DNA from: Falsibacillus pallidus
Lineage (GTDB): Bacteria; Bacillota; Bacilli; Bacillales; DSM-25281
Length of the DNA stretch: 64,000 nt
Direction of reading: 5' to 3'
NCBI RefSeq assembly: GCF_003350505.1
Contig: NZ_QQAY01000004.1
Span: 1-64,000, forward strand
The stretch's first letter is position 1; each line of letters opens with the position of its first letter. Shown here piece by piece: positions 1-8,057 of this stretch. Below the pieces are notes generated by a model that worked only from the letters and a program-made list of their open reading frames with translations, was not told where the DNA came from and ran no database searches. The position numbers and the translations under genes are program-made.

Positions 1-94
1 ATCCCCAGCGGGGATAATATGGAGGAGCCGTATGCGATGACCCGCACGTACGGATCTGTGAGAGGCGCATGAATCATTCATGCGCCTACTCGAT
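1..94 (+). mobile_element. 3' end of a group II intron (domains V and VI), partial
   Basis: Positions 26-57 resemble a bacterial group II intron domain V: a GAGCCGTATGCG arm opposite a CGCACGTACGGATC arm. A short linker leads to a domain VI-like hairpin whose arms are 63-73 and 77-87 (AGGCGCATGAA / TTCATGCGCCT), followed by the end sequence CTACTCGAT. I place the 3' splice boundary near 94. The layout and end fit class C introns, which usually insert just after transcription terminators. The distal part of domain V looks two bases short and one basal pair is G-A, so splicing competence is uncertain. The catalytic RNA core and any reverse transcriptase would lie left of the window. The insertion ends 9 bp from the fer stop codon. 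Confidence 0.7.
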
Positions 95-102
95 TTGATT
101 TT

Positions 103-381
<279 letters not shown>

Positions 382-600
382 TTAAAGCAAAATCATCTAC
401 ATAGATGAAAAGAAAATGTTCTCCATCTTTCATTTTAAAGGTGATTGGGAAACTTTTCAATAGTTATTCTGTTCTAAAGCCTTGTCTGGTAAGGCTTTCT
501 CGAAGATTATTCCCTAAATGGCTACAAAGAAAACCACCGAATCATGTCGATTCGTGTTAAAATGACAGTAATGAACGACAAAAGACCGAGGAGAGTAAAC

Positions 601-1653
601 ATGACTTTTTTTCAGGCGCTCATAGTGAAAAGTTTAATGGCGGTCAGGGATGAAAGAACAGTTTATTCTGTCTATCATATTTTAAAAGGAAAAAAATCTT
701 CCCAATCTATCCAAGACGCCCACCTTTATTCCCTCCAACACCTTTTCCAACTATATCCCACATTAACAAGGAATGAATTTGATTCCGAATTAAAAAAACT
801 GCAAAACGATAAGTCAATTATCATCAATGAGGATAATTCCTGCCGTGTACTTGATGCAGGTAAAAGTGCAGTCCAGGAAACTTTCCGCAATCTTGACCTT
901 CCTATTTATGTAGAAGGGTGGAAACAACAGGATATCGCCATTACATTTTGGAAGAGAACCAGCCTCCTTGTTCAGGTCATGTCCCATTTGACGCGTAGAC
1001 AAACCCATTATTATCCTATTCGCCGTGAAACCGAACTATTACTATGGGTTAAGGATTTTTTTAACAGGACAAAATTCTCCCGAGATGAATTAGCAAGAAA
1101 AGCATTTGAAGAGCTTCAAAAAATGCTTTCAGGACAAAATTTTGAAAATCCTTATGTTTTTGTTCTTCGTCTGACCGGAGCAAATAGAATAGGGTTTACC
1201 GCAAAGCAGGCAGCGGATGAGTTGAATATGGAACAGACAGAATATGAATTCCGATTTATGAATCTGCTCCATTTTATGATCGGCAAAATGAATGAAGAGC
1301 AAGATCAATTTCCCTTGTTAAGCAGTATATTAAGCGGCATGGATAAACATCTATCATTGACGAACTCGGCACGAACCACCTACCAATATCTCCTGAAAGG
1401 GAAAAATCTTGATGAAATCGCTGCAAGCAGAGGATTGAAATTAAGCACTATTGAGGACCATATCATTGAAATTGCACTCAATGTTCCAGGTTTTGAAATA
1501 GCGCCATATGTAAGTGAAGAGGAAAGGCATTCTATTGCGGAGCAGCTAATAAAAACGGGACAGAAAAAATTAAAGCCAATCAGGGATGCAGTGCCTTCGG
1601 CTACTTACTTCCAAATCAGATTGGTGCTTGCACAGCAAGGGGGTACAGCATGA
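601..1653 (+). CDS. ypbB: YpbB family helix-turn-helix protein
   Basis: A 350-residue protein that pairs with the RecQ-type helicase encoded next. The C-terminal part (about 270-350) resembles the helicase-associated helix-turn-helix domain seen at the end of some RecQ proteins, including a segment with LDEIAASRGLKLSTIEDHI. The start chosen is ATG 601, preceded by GAGGAGAG at 588-595; an in-frame ATG at 544 lacks a ribosome site and would add 19 residues. The length then matches B. subtilis YpbB (about 350). The stop overlaps the recS start by 4 bp (ATGA), which suggests translational coupling. A regulatory or DNA-binding partner role for RecS is inference from context. Confidence 0.85.
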   Translation: MTFFQALIVKSLMAVRDERTVYSVYHILKGKKSSQSIQDAHLYSLQHLFQLYPTLTRNEFDSELKKLQNDKSIIINEDNSCRVLDAGKSAVQETFRNLDLPIYVEGWKQQDIAITFWKRTSLLVQVMSHLTRRQTHYYPIRRETELLLWVKDFFNRTKFSRDELARKAFEELQKMLSGQNFENPYVFVLRLTGANRIGFTAKQAADELNMEQTEYEFRFMNLLHFMIGKMNEEQDQFPLLSSILSGMDKHLSLTNSARTTYQYLLKGKNLDEIAASRGLKLSTIEDHIIEIALNVPGFEIAPYVSEEERHSIAEQLIKTGQKKLKPIRDAVPSATYFQIRLVLAQQGGTA

Positions 1654-3122
1654 GCCTTGAACAACATTTGAAGCGCTATTTCGGGCATGATCAATTCCGT
1701 ACCGGTCAGAAAGAAATCATAACATCCATTATAAATGGAAAGGACACTTTGGCCATGCTCCCGACAGGTACAGGGAAATCCCTATGCTACCAAATGGCAG
1801 GCTACTTGCTTGAGGGAAGCGTTTTGGTTGTTTCACCGCTATTATCCCTGATGCAGGACCAAGTAGAGCAGATGAAGGCAATGGGTGAGAAAAGGGTCGT
1901 AGCCATCAACTCTTTTCTTTCTTATATGGAAAAGAAGACAGTACTCTCTAATTTGGACAAATATAAATTTATTTACATATCTCCTGAAATGCTCTCGAAT
2001 CCTGAAGTGATCCCGTTTATCAGAAGAATCACACTATCCTTATTTGTGGTAGATGAAGCGCATTGCATTTCGCAATGGGGCCATGACTTCAGACCGGATT
2101 ATTCATCGTTGGGAAATATACGTACTGAACTCGGAAGTCCTGTTACCCTGGCCCTTACTGCGACCGCATCTAATGAGGTGCGCAAGGACATACTCGGGAT
2201 TTTGAAGCTGAAGTCTCCGGATTGCTGGGTTTTTTCTGTGGACCGACCCAACATTGGCCTGATTGTCCAAAAGGTTCCAAGCTTTCAAGAAAAAACCAAC
2301 AGACTATTACAATTGGTCCACGACCTGCAAGGGCCGGGCATCATTTATTTTTCCAGCAAGAAAATCGCTGACGAAACAGCCATGCTGATCCGTCAAGAAA
2401 ATAATGAGCGGGTTGCGGCCTACCATGGCGGGTTGGATCAAGAACAGAGAATCTTGATCCAGCAGCAGTTTCTTTATGGACAACTTGATATTATTTGTGC
2501 GACCAGTGCATTTGGAATGGGAATCAATAAAGAAAATGTCCGCTACGTCATTCACTTTCATATGCCGCCGACATTGGAATCATATCTACAGGAAATAGGA
2601 AGGGCAGGCCGGGATGGACAAGAAAGCATTGCAATCTACCTTTCTGCACCATATGATGATCAGCTTCCTGAACAATTAATAGAGGGGGAGCTCCCGACTG
2701 AAATTCAGATAGATGAATTCTATTCGAAAATCGCTTCAGGGATGGATTGGAAAGAATGCGAACTTTCTCTTCAGTTGACCGAAATCCAATCAAGGTTTCT
2801 CCTGCATTTCAAAAACCGCCGCCATGAATTGGATCATTTAGAGCTTGCTGAAGCTGTAAAAGACCATTGTCAGAATCGCATCACACAAAAATTAATGAAG
2901 CTGAAAGAATTGAATGCCTGGATGCAGTCGAGTGATTGCAGAAGGGCTGGAATCTTAGAATATTTTGAGGAAGATAAACAACCTTCAGTAGAAAAATGCT
3001 GCGACAATTGCGGATTAGACCTGCGCTATTATTTAAAAAGTGATGAAAAAGAAGAGGATTCCTCATCAATTGGAGACTGGGAATTGATATTAAAAAATAT
3101 TTTATTGAATGAGACGGTGTAG
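1650..3122 (+). CDS. recS: RecQ-family ATP-dependent DNA helicase (RecS type)
   Basis: A 490-residue 3'-5' DNA helicase of superfamily 2. Motif I (PTGTGKS, K43) lies at about 38-44 and the DEAH box at 135-138 is followed by CISQWGHDFRPDY, diagnostic of RecQ. Motif VI (QEIGRAGRDG) is near 313-322. Near the C-terminus, the cysteines around KCCDNCG are what remains visible of the RecQ zinc-binding region. No HRDC domain is present, so it is the short RecS form (B. subtilis RecS is about 496 residues) rather than full RecQ. It acts in replication-fork and recombination repair. It starts inside the ypbB stop codon and is followed after 3 bp by ypbD. Confidence 0.93.
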   Translation: MSLEQHLKRYFGHDQFRTGQKEIITSIINGKDTLAMLPTGTGKSLCYQMAGYLLEGSVLVVSPLLSLMQDQVEQMKAMGEKRVVAINSFLSYMEKKTVLSNLDKYKFIYISPEMLSNPEVIPFIRRITLSLFVVDEAHCISQWGHDFRPDYSSLGNIRTELGSPVTLALTATASNEVRKDILGILKLKSPDCWVFSVDRPNIGLIVQKVPSFQEKTNRLLQLVHDLQGPGIIYFSSKKIADETAMLIRQENNERVAAYHGGLDQEQRILIQQQFLYGQLDIICATSAFGMGINKENVRYVIHFHMPPTLESYLQEIGRAGRDGQESIAIYLSAPYDDQLPEQLIEGELPTEIQIDEFYSKIASGMDWKECELSLQLTEIQSRFLLHFKNRRHELDHLELAEAVKDHCQNRITQKLMKLKELNAWMQSSDCRRAGILEYFEEDKQPSVEKCCDNCGLDLRYYLKSDEKEEDSSSIGDWELILKNILLNETV

Positions 3123-3125
3123 GGT

Positions 3126-3737
3126 ATGGAGAGGTTCAGGCAATCTGAAATCATAAAACAGTTGACAGCAAAACAGCTCGTTCGACAAGTTTATTACACT
3201 CAATTAGCCCTATTAACGATTTCCTTCTTTTTAGGTATATTTTTATTTGATCGATTTTCTTCCTTTGCTGATTTATGGAAGTTCGATTTTAAACTGGTTT
3301 TATTAGGAGTCTTAAATGGCGTGGCAGTAGTCGCTTTGGATGCAGTCATGATGAAAATCCTCCCCGATCGCTTTTATGATGATGGAGGAATTAATGAAAA
3401 GATCTTCAGCAGCCTTTCTTTTGGGGGCATTTTCCTCTTATCCCTTGTGATCGCCTTTTGTGAAGAATTTCTCTTTAGGGGGTTGATCCAGACCCATACC
3501 AATTGGTGGATAGCAGGGATAATATTTGCGGCTGTCCATATCCGCTATTGGGGGCACTGGTATTTAATAGTCAATATTCTTCTATTAAGCTTTTGGATCA
3601 GCGGCATTTATGAATTATCAGGGCATTCCATTGCTGCGGTGATGTCCATGCATCTTACTATTGATTTTCTATTAGGACTAATCATTCGAAAAAAAGCAAA
3701 GAACCAACAAGAAGAAGGGATATCAAATGAAAACTGA
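3126..3737 (+). CDS. ypbD: CPBP-family intramembrane metalloprotease YpbD
   Basis: A 203-residue polytopic membrane protein of the CPBP (CAAX protease and bacteriocin-processing, Abi) family. The glutamate-pair motif EEFLFRG is at 113-119, a second motif FAAVH ends at H138, and a third polar motif HLTIDF lies in the last membrane segment near 177. These supply the putative metal ligands. Hydrophobic segments are visible near 25-42, 56-76, 100-116, 128-140, 145-160 and 176-190. The substrate is unknown. It begins 3 bp after recS and overlaps ypbE by 11 bp, so it belongs to the ypbB-recS-ypbD-ypbE transcription unit. Confidence 0.88.
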   Translation: MERFRQSEIIKQLTAKQLVRQVYYTQLALLTISFFLGIFLFDRFSSFADLWKFDFKLVLLGVLNGVAVVALDAVMMKILPDRFYDDGGINEKIFSSLSFGGIFLLSLVIAFCEEFLFRGLIQTHTNWWIAGIIFAAVHIRYWGHWYLIVNILLLSFWISGIYELSGHSIAAVMSMHLTIDFLLGLIIRKKAKNQQEEGISNEN

Positions 3738-4428
3738 AATGTATCGAGATCAAGCAGCGAGGCTGCGGCAAAAATTAGATAAGGTCGAACATGAGGAAAC
3801 GACCACGACAGTGAGTACATCGAAAAAGAGCCAATTGCCTCCGAGGTCAGAACATCACAGGCAGAAAAAGACCAAGACAAAATGGAAATTGAAATTTCCT
3901 TTGATTCGATTATTGCTCCTCTCTTTCGTTTTAGTTCCAATCACAATCTTTGGCCTATATACATATTTTGAAAAACACGACTTCAGTACACCAGCGATGG
4001 AAAACAGCGGCGGGGAAGAAATCAGATTCGAAACTTCAAACGGAGCTGAAAATTCAGCTGCTGATGAAGGGGATTCATCCAATATAGAAAAGGATGCATC
4101 GAATTCGTCTCGAAGTTCTCAAGATCAAGCGGATCCTCCTGCTGAAAAAGGGACTGCAGAAAATACTGGATCCAAAGAGGGAGCTGCGGAGAATCAGGAA
4201 TCGACGCCAGCTCAAACAACCGTTCAGACGGACTCAAATGAACCTCCTGAATCCAATCAAAACATTCAAGTGGTGGAACATACCGTCCAGCCAAACGAAA
4301 CGATCTTTCGAATTTCCATGAACTATTTTCACTCAAAAGATGGAATCGAAAAAATAAAAGAATTCAATAACCTGCCATCAAATGAAATAGAAGTAGGGCA
4401 AGTATTAAAAATACCCGTGCCAAAATAA
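3727..4428 (+). CDS. ypbE: Membrane-anchored LysM protein YpbE
   Basis: A 233-residue protein with a basic cytoplasmic N-terminus, one membrane helix at about 58-78, a long low-complexity linker rich in Glu, Ser, Asn and Gln (about 85-180), and a C-terminal LysM domain (about 186-232) that begins VEHTVQPNETIFRIS and ends VGQVLKIP. LysM domains bind peptidoglycan, so the protein probably sits in the membrane with its C-terminus in the wall. No enzymatic domain is seen. The gene overlaps ypbD and is closed by a clear terminator at 4430-4457. Confidence 0.88.
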   Translation: MKTEMYRDQAARLRQKLDKVEHEETTTTVSTSKKSQLPPRSEHHRQKKTKTKWKLKFPLIRLLLLSFVLVPITIFGLYTYFEKHDFSTPAMENSGGEEIRFETSNGAENSAADEGDSSNIEKDASNSSRSSQDQADPPAEKGTAENTGSKEGAAENQESTPAQTTVQTDSNEPPESNQNIQVVEHTVQPNETIFRISMNYFHSKDGIEKIKEFNNLPSNEIEVGQVLKIPVPK

Positions 4429-4429
4429 G

Positions 4430-4457
4430 AGATGACCATATTCGGTCATCTTTTTTT
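4430..4457 (+). terminator. Intrinsic terminator after ypbE
   Basis: Arms AGATGACC (4430-4437) and GGTCATCT (4444-4451) form an 8-bp stem with a six-base loop, followed by seven T residues. It ends the ypbB-recS-ypbD-ypbE unit. Confidence 0.85.
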
Positions 4458-4507
4458 GTACTAGCTTTCCGCTTTGGTTCATACATTATTTGTGGGAGGG
4501 GATCGGA

Positions 4508-4963
4508 TTGGAATCTTCTATCATTATGCTTGATGAGCTTGCAGATCAAACGACGAAACAACTGCTTGAAAACGTCGTTAAGAGAAAGCGGAAATTTGAT
4601 AAGTTGAAATGGAGGCATTTCCTCGTCATATGGACAAGCGTCTTCTATACACTCGCACTATTTTATTACTTATATAAATTTATCATGGTCAAGTATTCCT
4701 ATTCATTTGCGGATATGTTTTCCGTCTTCATCCAGAAACAATCGGACTTATACTTGCTTCTCATCTCAGCTGCGCTTTTTGGGGCCGCCAAAATATTGTA
4801 TGAAAAGAAAGAAAAAGCGGAGAAGGAATATCATGCACTCCGCTGCGAAATCATAGACCGGAGCAAAGACCTGTGGAAAGAAGAGCGGTGGAAAAGTAGA
4901 CACAAAGTTTTTGAAATGATGAAAAAAGAATATGATATTAATTTATATCATGAGAGCAAATAA
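4508..4963 (+). CDS. ypbF: YpbF family membrane protein (DUF2663)
   Basis: A 151-residue protein of unknown function. Two hydrophobic segments lie at about 38-60 and 80-95, followed by a charged C-terminal tail rich in Lys, Glu and Trp. TTG 4508 is the likely start because GGGAGGGG at 4494-4501 sits six bases upstream; an upstream in-frame TTG at 4490 overlaps that site. The length and position match B. subtilis YpbF. The stop codon TAA (4961-4963) forms part of the 146-bp palindromic repeat that follows, so the last bases of the gene lie within the element. Confidence 0.8.
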   Translation: MESSIIMLDELADQTTKQLLENVVKRKRKFDKLKWRHFLVIWTSVFYTLALFYYLYKFIMVKYSYSFADMFSVFIQKQSDLYLLLISAALFGAAKILYEKKEKAEKEYHALRCEIIDRSKDLWKEERWKSRHKVFEMMKKEYDINLYHESK

Positions 4964-5105
4964 GAAAAGCGCAAGCACCTCGTTCAGCCCCGACCAGCAT
5001 AAGACGGAACTCGAAGGAAATCCTGATTTCCGTAGAGATGCGGCTTATGACTCGAGGGGCTAGGTGCTGAAGCTGGACAGCACTTCACTCAGAATTTTTA
5101 TACTT
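4960..5105 (+). repeat. 146-bp palindromic repeat, copy A
   Basis: This stretch is the inverted counterpart of 48366-48511; I count 134 of 146 bases identical with no indels. Nested stems are visible: AGCACCT (4974-4980) with AGGTGCT (5062-5068), AGCCCC (4986-4991) with GGGGCT (5056-5061), CATAAG (4998-5003) with CTTATG (5044-5049), and GGAAATC (5016-5022) with GATTTCC (5025-5031). The outermost stem carries an A-T pair here and a G-C pair in the other copy. It lies between the convergent genes ypbF and cotJC and starts at the ypbF stop codon. No open reading frame in it looks real. Confidence 0.9.
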
Positions 5106-5111
5106 TCTTAT

Positions 5112-5141
5112 CTATTAAATAAGAGAAGGGACTCCCTTCTC
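5112..5141 (-). terminator. Terminator of the cotJABC operon
   Basis: GAGAAGGG (5123-5130) and CCCTTCTC (5134-5141) form a near-perfect hairpin. On the minus strand it is followed by TTATTTAAT, so it works best for cotJC, whose stop is 22 bases upstream on that strand. Confidence 0.65.
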
Positions 5142-5162
5142 CTGGCTAGTATTTTCAGCTGT

Positions 5163-5732
5163 TTAAAATATTTTCTTCCTATCTCTTTCTTCCTTCAGGA
5201 TTTCTACGGCTTCCCTGAATCGTTGAGAATGGATAATTTCCCGCTCACGCAAAAAACGAAGGCTGTCATTTAAATCAACGTCGTCGCTCAAGTTAATGAT
5301 CCATTGATAGGTTGCCCTCGCTTTTTCCTCTGCAGCGATATCTTCATATAAATCTGCAATGGGATCGCCTTTAGCGGCTATATAAGATGCTGTCCATGGA
5401 ACGCCGGCAGCACTTTCATAATAAAGTGCATTATCATGATTGGCATAATGCGCTGCCAATCCTGCTTCTTTCATTTGATCAGGAGTTGCATCCTTTGTAA
5501 GCTTAAATACCATCGTGGCAATCATTTCCAAATGGGCGAATTCTTCCGTTCCGATGTCGGTCAAGAGTCCAATGACTTTATCAGGAATGGAATACCGCTG
5601 GTTCAAATATCTGAGAGCTGCCGCCAACTCTCCATCTGCCCCCCCGTATTGTTCAATGAGGAATTTTGCTAATTTGGGGTTGCAGGATGAAACTTTTACT
5701 GGATATTGCAGCTTTTTTTCATAAACCCACAT
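5163..5732 (-). CDS. cotJC: Spore coat protein CotJC (manganese catalase-like)
   Basis: A 189-residue ferritin-like protein related to dimanganese catalases. Metal-ligand glutamates appear in the segments EEFAHLE (about 64-70), AAEEKARATY (about 141-150) and REREIIHSQRF (about 167-177). In B. subtilis CotJC is a component of the inner spore coat, and the family resembles Mn-catalase. Last gene of the three-gene operon cotJA-cotJB-cotJC, with 19 bp after cotJB. The start has AGGAGGGCTT-type ribosome site just upstream (about 5741-5747). In B. subtilis the cotJ operon sits elsewhere on the chromosome, so its place between ypbF and ypbG is a lineage difference. Confidence 0.93.
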   Translation of the reverse strand: MWVYEKKLQYPVKVSSCNPKLAKFLIEQYGGADGELAAALRYLNQRYSIPDKVIGLLTDIGTEEFAHLEMIATMVFKLTKDATPDQMKEAGLAAHYANHDNALYYESAAGVPWTASYIAAKGDPIADLYEDIAAEEKARATYQWIINLSDDVDLNDSLRFLREREIIHSQRFREAVEILKEERDRKKIF

Positions 5733-5751
5733 GTGAGAAGCCCTCCTTTCA

Positions 5752-6012
5752 TCATACTTGCCATGGCCATGGCGCTTCTTTCCACTCCCAGGGATAATGT
5801 GAATAGCTGTAGCCGAAATTAGTCAATGCGCCAAACTGCTTCTCAAATTCCTTTTTCAGGTGCTTTCGTTCCTTAACAAAGTTATTGTACTGTTGGATGG
5901 CTTCATAATCGTCCGGATGCGTGTCGAGGTAAAGGGTCAATTCTACGATGACAAAATCCACTGCTTGAAGCTCTTCAAGCTTTGTGTAGTATTCCTCGGG
6001 AAGCTGTTTCAC
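5752..6012 (-). CDS. cotJB: Spore coat protein CotJB
   Basis: An 86-residue helical protein typical of the CotJB family: the N-terminal part (MKQLPEEYYTKLEELQAVDF) leads to an acidic and aromatic helix pair, and the C-terminus is rich in Trp and Pro (WEWKEAPWPW). It is needed with CotJA and CotJC for normal spore coat composition; its biochemical role is not known. The start overlaps the cotJA stop by 4 bp, so translation is coupled. Confidence 0.9.
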   Translation of the reverse strand: MKQLPEEYYTKLEELQAVDFVIVELTLYLDTHPDDYEAIQQYNNFVKERKHLKKEFEKQFGALTNFGYSYSHYPWEWKEAPWPWQV

Positions 6013-6239
6013 TGAGGGTCATCCCCCTTTACTCTTTCATATGGACTGTAGTACGGATCGTAGAAAGCTTTCCATAATGTTCCCGCCCGCAGTGCTTCTT
6101 GAGGAGTGAATTGCTGCAGGTTATTCGGCTGGAATCCCATATATAAATTAGGGGGTGTAGAATACGTTTTTACTCGGATTGGCGGGCAGGGATCAAAAGG
6201 ACTGACATAGGGAGAATAGCTTTTATATCTTGAAGACAT
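6009..6239 (-). CDS. cotJA: Spore coat-associated protein CotJA
   Basis: A 76-residue protein rich in Pro and Tyr, with the conserved CotJA core SPFDPCPPIRVKTYSTPPNL near residue 12 onward and GFQPNNLQQF after it. The first of three cotJ genes. ATG 6239 is chosen because AGGAGG at 6249-6254 is nine bases upstream; ATG 6245, two codons earlier, leaves only three bases. A sigma-E-like promoter lies at 6271-6299. CotJA is needed for CotJC assembly in the spore coat of B. subtilis; the molecular activity is unknown. Confidence 0.88.
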   Translation of the reverse strand: MSSRYKSYSPYVSPFDPCPPIRVKTYSTPPNLYMGFQPNNLQQFTPQEALRAGTLWKAFYDPYYSPYERVKGDDPQ

Positions 6240-6270
6240 AAACATACTCCTCCTTTCTTTTCATCCCTTC

Positions 6271-6299
6271 ATTTTATGGGGGGAATTATTGAATCATTC
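6271..6299 (-). promoter_or_regulatory. Sigma-E-like promoter of cotJABC
   Basis: On the minus strand a -35 box GAATGAT (6293-6299) and a -10 box CATAAAAT (6271-6278) are separated by 14 bases. This matches the mother-cell sigma-E consensus (KMATATT, 14-15 bases, CATACAAT) and the known sigma-E control of cotJ in B. subtilis. Confidence 0.6.
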
Positions 6300-6392
6300 G
6301 TTTAATTTCAGGAATATTTCTTTAAAAAGAGGGATTTAAAGAGTTATGTTGAAATATAATTTCACAGTCTAATTTTTAGAAGAGGTGATTCA

Positions 6393-7028
6393 ATGTTTGT
6401 AAAGAGTATCATGATTCCAAAACATCAGAGTTATGTCATCCAAAGCGATGATACAGCAGAAAAAGCCCTATCCTTATTGGAAGACCGCCAAGTGGATGGA
6501 ATCCCTGTCTTGAATGGGGACAAATACGAAGGAATGATTACCCGCTTCACTATTTATAAAAGCTTTTTTGAATCAAATCATGGAAAAGAAGAATTTTTAA
6601 AGAATACGAAGGTCAAAGAAATAGCTACTCATCAAGAGAAGTTTCTGACGGGCGATGAAGTGTTTGAAGCTACCCTCTTTGACTTGAAGGATTTCCCTTT
6701 GTTGTCCGTTGTGGATGAACAGCGAAAATTCTTAGGTGTTGTCACCAGATCTGATGTAATGGATCAATTCCAAAGTGCTTTTGGCGGAAACCGGCCTGGA
6801 GTGAGGATTGCCTTTACTTCTGTCGAAACCGAAGGAAGAATTGCAAGGCTTGCAGAGATCATTCAGCAATTCCATGAATCTGTCATTTCCCTTGTAACTT
6901 TTGATGAAACGGATAAATTGGTCCGCAGGATTGTATTGAAAATCGAGAAGAAGAATAATATTGAAAAATTCATATCGAAATTAGAAAAATCCGGATTCAG
7001 GGTTCTGAATATCCACGAACAACAATAG
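6393..7028 (+). CDS. Tandem CBS-domain protein with C-terminal ACT-like domain
   Basis: A 211-residue cytoplasmic protein. Two CBS domains occupy about 1-60 and 70-130 (VDGIPVLNGDKYEGMITR and FPLLSVVDEQRKFLGVVTRSD are their signature strands). The remaining part, about 137-207, has the hydrophobic pattern of an ACT-like domain, an arrangement resembling AcuB-type proteins. CBS pairs usually bind adenine nucleotides and sense energy state. No catalytic domain is present, so a regulatory role is likely, but the target is unknown. The ribosome site is GAGGTGA about seven bases before ATG 6393. It is transcribed away from cotJ and has its own terminator at 7066-7096. Confidence 0.8.
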   Translation: MFVKSIMIPKHQSYVIQSDDTAEKALSLLEDRQVDGIPVLNGDKYEGMITRFTIYKSFFESNHGKEEFLKNTKVKEIATHQEKFLTGDEVFEATLFDLKDFPLLSVVDEQRKFLGVVTRSDVMDQFQSAFGGNRPGVRIAFTSVETEGRIARLAEIIQQFHESVISLVTFDETDKLVRRIVLKIEKKNNIEKFISKLEKSGFRVLNIHEQQ

Positions 7029-7065
7029 GACTTCATTATTTTATTTGAAAAATATACTAAACATG

Positions 7066-7096
7066 GCCTCCCATATTACAATGGGGGGCTTTTCAT
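7066..7096 (+). terminator. Terminator after the CBS-domain gene
   Basis: GCCTCCCAT (7066-7074) pairs with ATGGGGGGC (7081-7089), one G-T pair, six-base loop, followed by TTTTCATT. Confidence 0.75.
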
Positions 7097-7174
7097 TAGT
7101 ATTCTTTTCTTTAAATCTCTGGATTGTGGTATGATTTCAATAGAATTTGCTCTTTTTTCCTAAAGGAGGTCCAC

Positions 7175-7972
7175 ATGATTTATCTTCTCTGCATCATCGC
7201 TGCTGCAGGTTTGATCTTATTGGTCTATATGCTGCAGGAAGCTTTTCAAAACAGGGTTGTTTTTCAAACCCTCACTTTTCCGGAATACCCTATAAATGCT
7301 GAACCATTGAATATTTTTTTTATATCTGATATCCATAGAAGGGCGATACACCCATCTATAATTGAACGAGTTCAAACAAAAGCAGATCTTGTTGTGATAG
7401 GAGGGGATCTCCTCGAAAAAGGAGTCCCTTTAAAAAGAATCAAAGAAAACCTGGCACTCCTAAAAAAAATTGCTCCCACTTATTTTATCTGGGGAAATAA
7501 TGATTATGAAGTCGACCAGGCATCATTCTACAAGCTTTTACAGGAAGAAGGCATCAAGCCTTTAAAGAACGAAGCAGATTACGTATCATTTGGTATGGGG
7601 AAAGAGTTTTTCCTTCTTGGAATAGATGACTTGAACCAGCGCCAGGCAAGATTGGATGAAGCCCTCAGACAATGCACTTCGCCCGGATTTAGAATACTTG
7701 CAAGCCATAATCCAGCGATCATACATAAAATGAAGGATTATCCGGGACACAATATTTCATTGATTTTAAGCGGGCACACTCATGGCGGGCAAATTCATAT
7801 CTTTGGATATAGTCCTTATAAGAAAGGTACATTAAAGAAGGCGGGGCCAATTGCTCAGTTGATCAGCAATGGGTATGGGACAACGGCAATTCCATTGCGG
7901 CTTGGTGCAAGACCTGAAACTCACTTATTGACCATTAGTCATGGAAATGAGTTTAAAGTTTACAGTGATTGA
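7175..7972 (+). CDS. ypbG: Membrane-anchored metallophosphoesterase YpbG
   Basis: A 265-residue calcineurin-like phosphoesterase. An N-terminal membrane helix (about 2-22) precedes the catalytic domain, in which the five metal-binding motifs are all present in order: SDIHRR, GGDLLEKG, GNNDYE, SHNP, and SGHTHGGQIHIFG. The start ATG 7175 follows AAAGGAGGT (7162-7170); an upstream in-frame ATG at 7124 has no such site. The physiological substrate is unknown; related proteins hydrolyse phosphodiesters or lipid-linked pyrophosphates. In B. subtilis ypbG also neighbours ypbF and ypbH; here cotJ and a CBS gene are inserted before it and a MerR-type gene after it. Confidence 0.88.
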   Translation: MIYLLCIIAAAGLILLVYMLQEAFQNRVVFQTLTFPEYPINAEPLNIFFISDIHRRAIHPSIIERVQTKADLVVIGGDLLEKGVPLKRIKENLALLKKIAPTYFIWGNNDYEVDQASFYKLLQEEGIKPLKNEADYVSFGMGKEFFLLGIDDLNQRQARLDEALRQCTSPGFRILASHNPAIIHKMKDYPGHNISLILSGHTHGGQIHIFGYSPYKKGTLKKAGPIAQLISNGYGTTAIPLRLGARPETHLLTISHGNEFKVYSD

Positions 7973-7989
7973 CCATAACCTATACAAAG

Positions 7990-8029
7990 TTTACACAACA
8001 TGATTCTTCCCTTATAATCAGGGAAGAAT
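7990..8029 (+). promoter_or_regulatory. Promoter with overlapping palindrome, upstream of the MerR/B12 gene
   Basis: A -35 box TTTACA (7990-7995), a 17-base spacer and a perfect -10 box TATAAT (8013-8018) form a strong sigma-A promoter. A perfect inverted repeat with 10-bp arms, ATTCTTCCCT (8003-8012) and AGGGAAGAAT (8020-8029), brackets the -10 box, and weaker symmetry continues outward (CAACA / TGTTG). The likely reading is an operator that blocks the promoter. The same hairpin might also end ypbG transcripts, although it has only a short T run. Confidence 0.6.
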
Positions 8030-8057
8030 TTGTTGTAAAATGGCTGGGGGAAAGATT

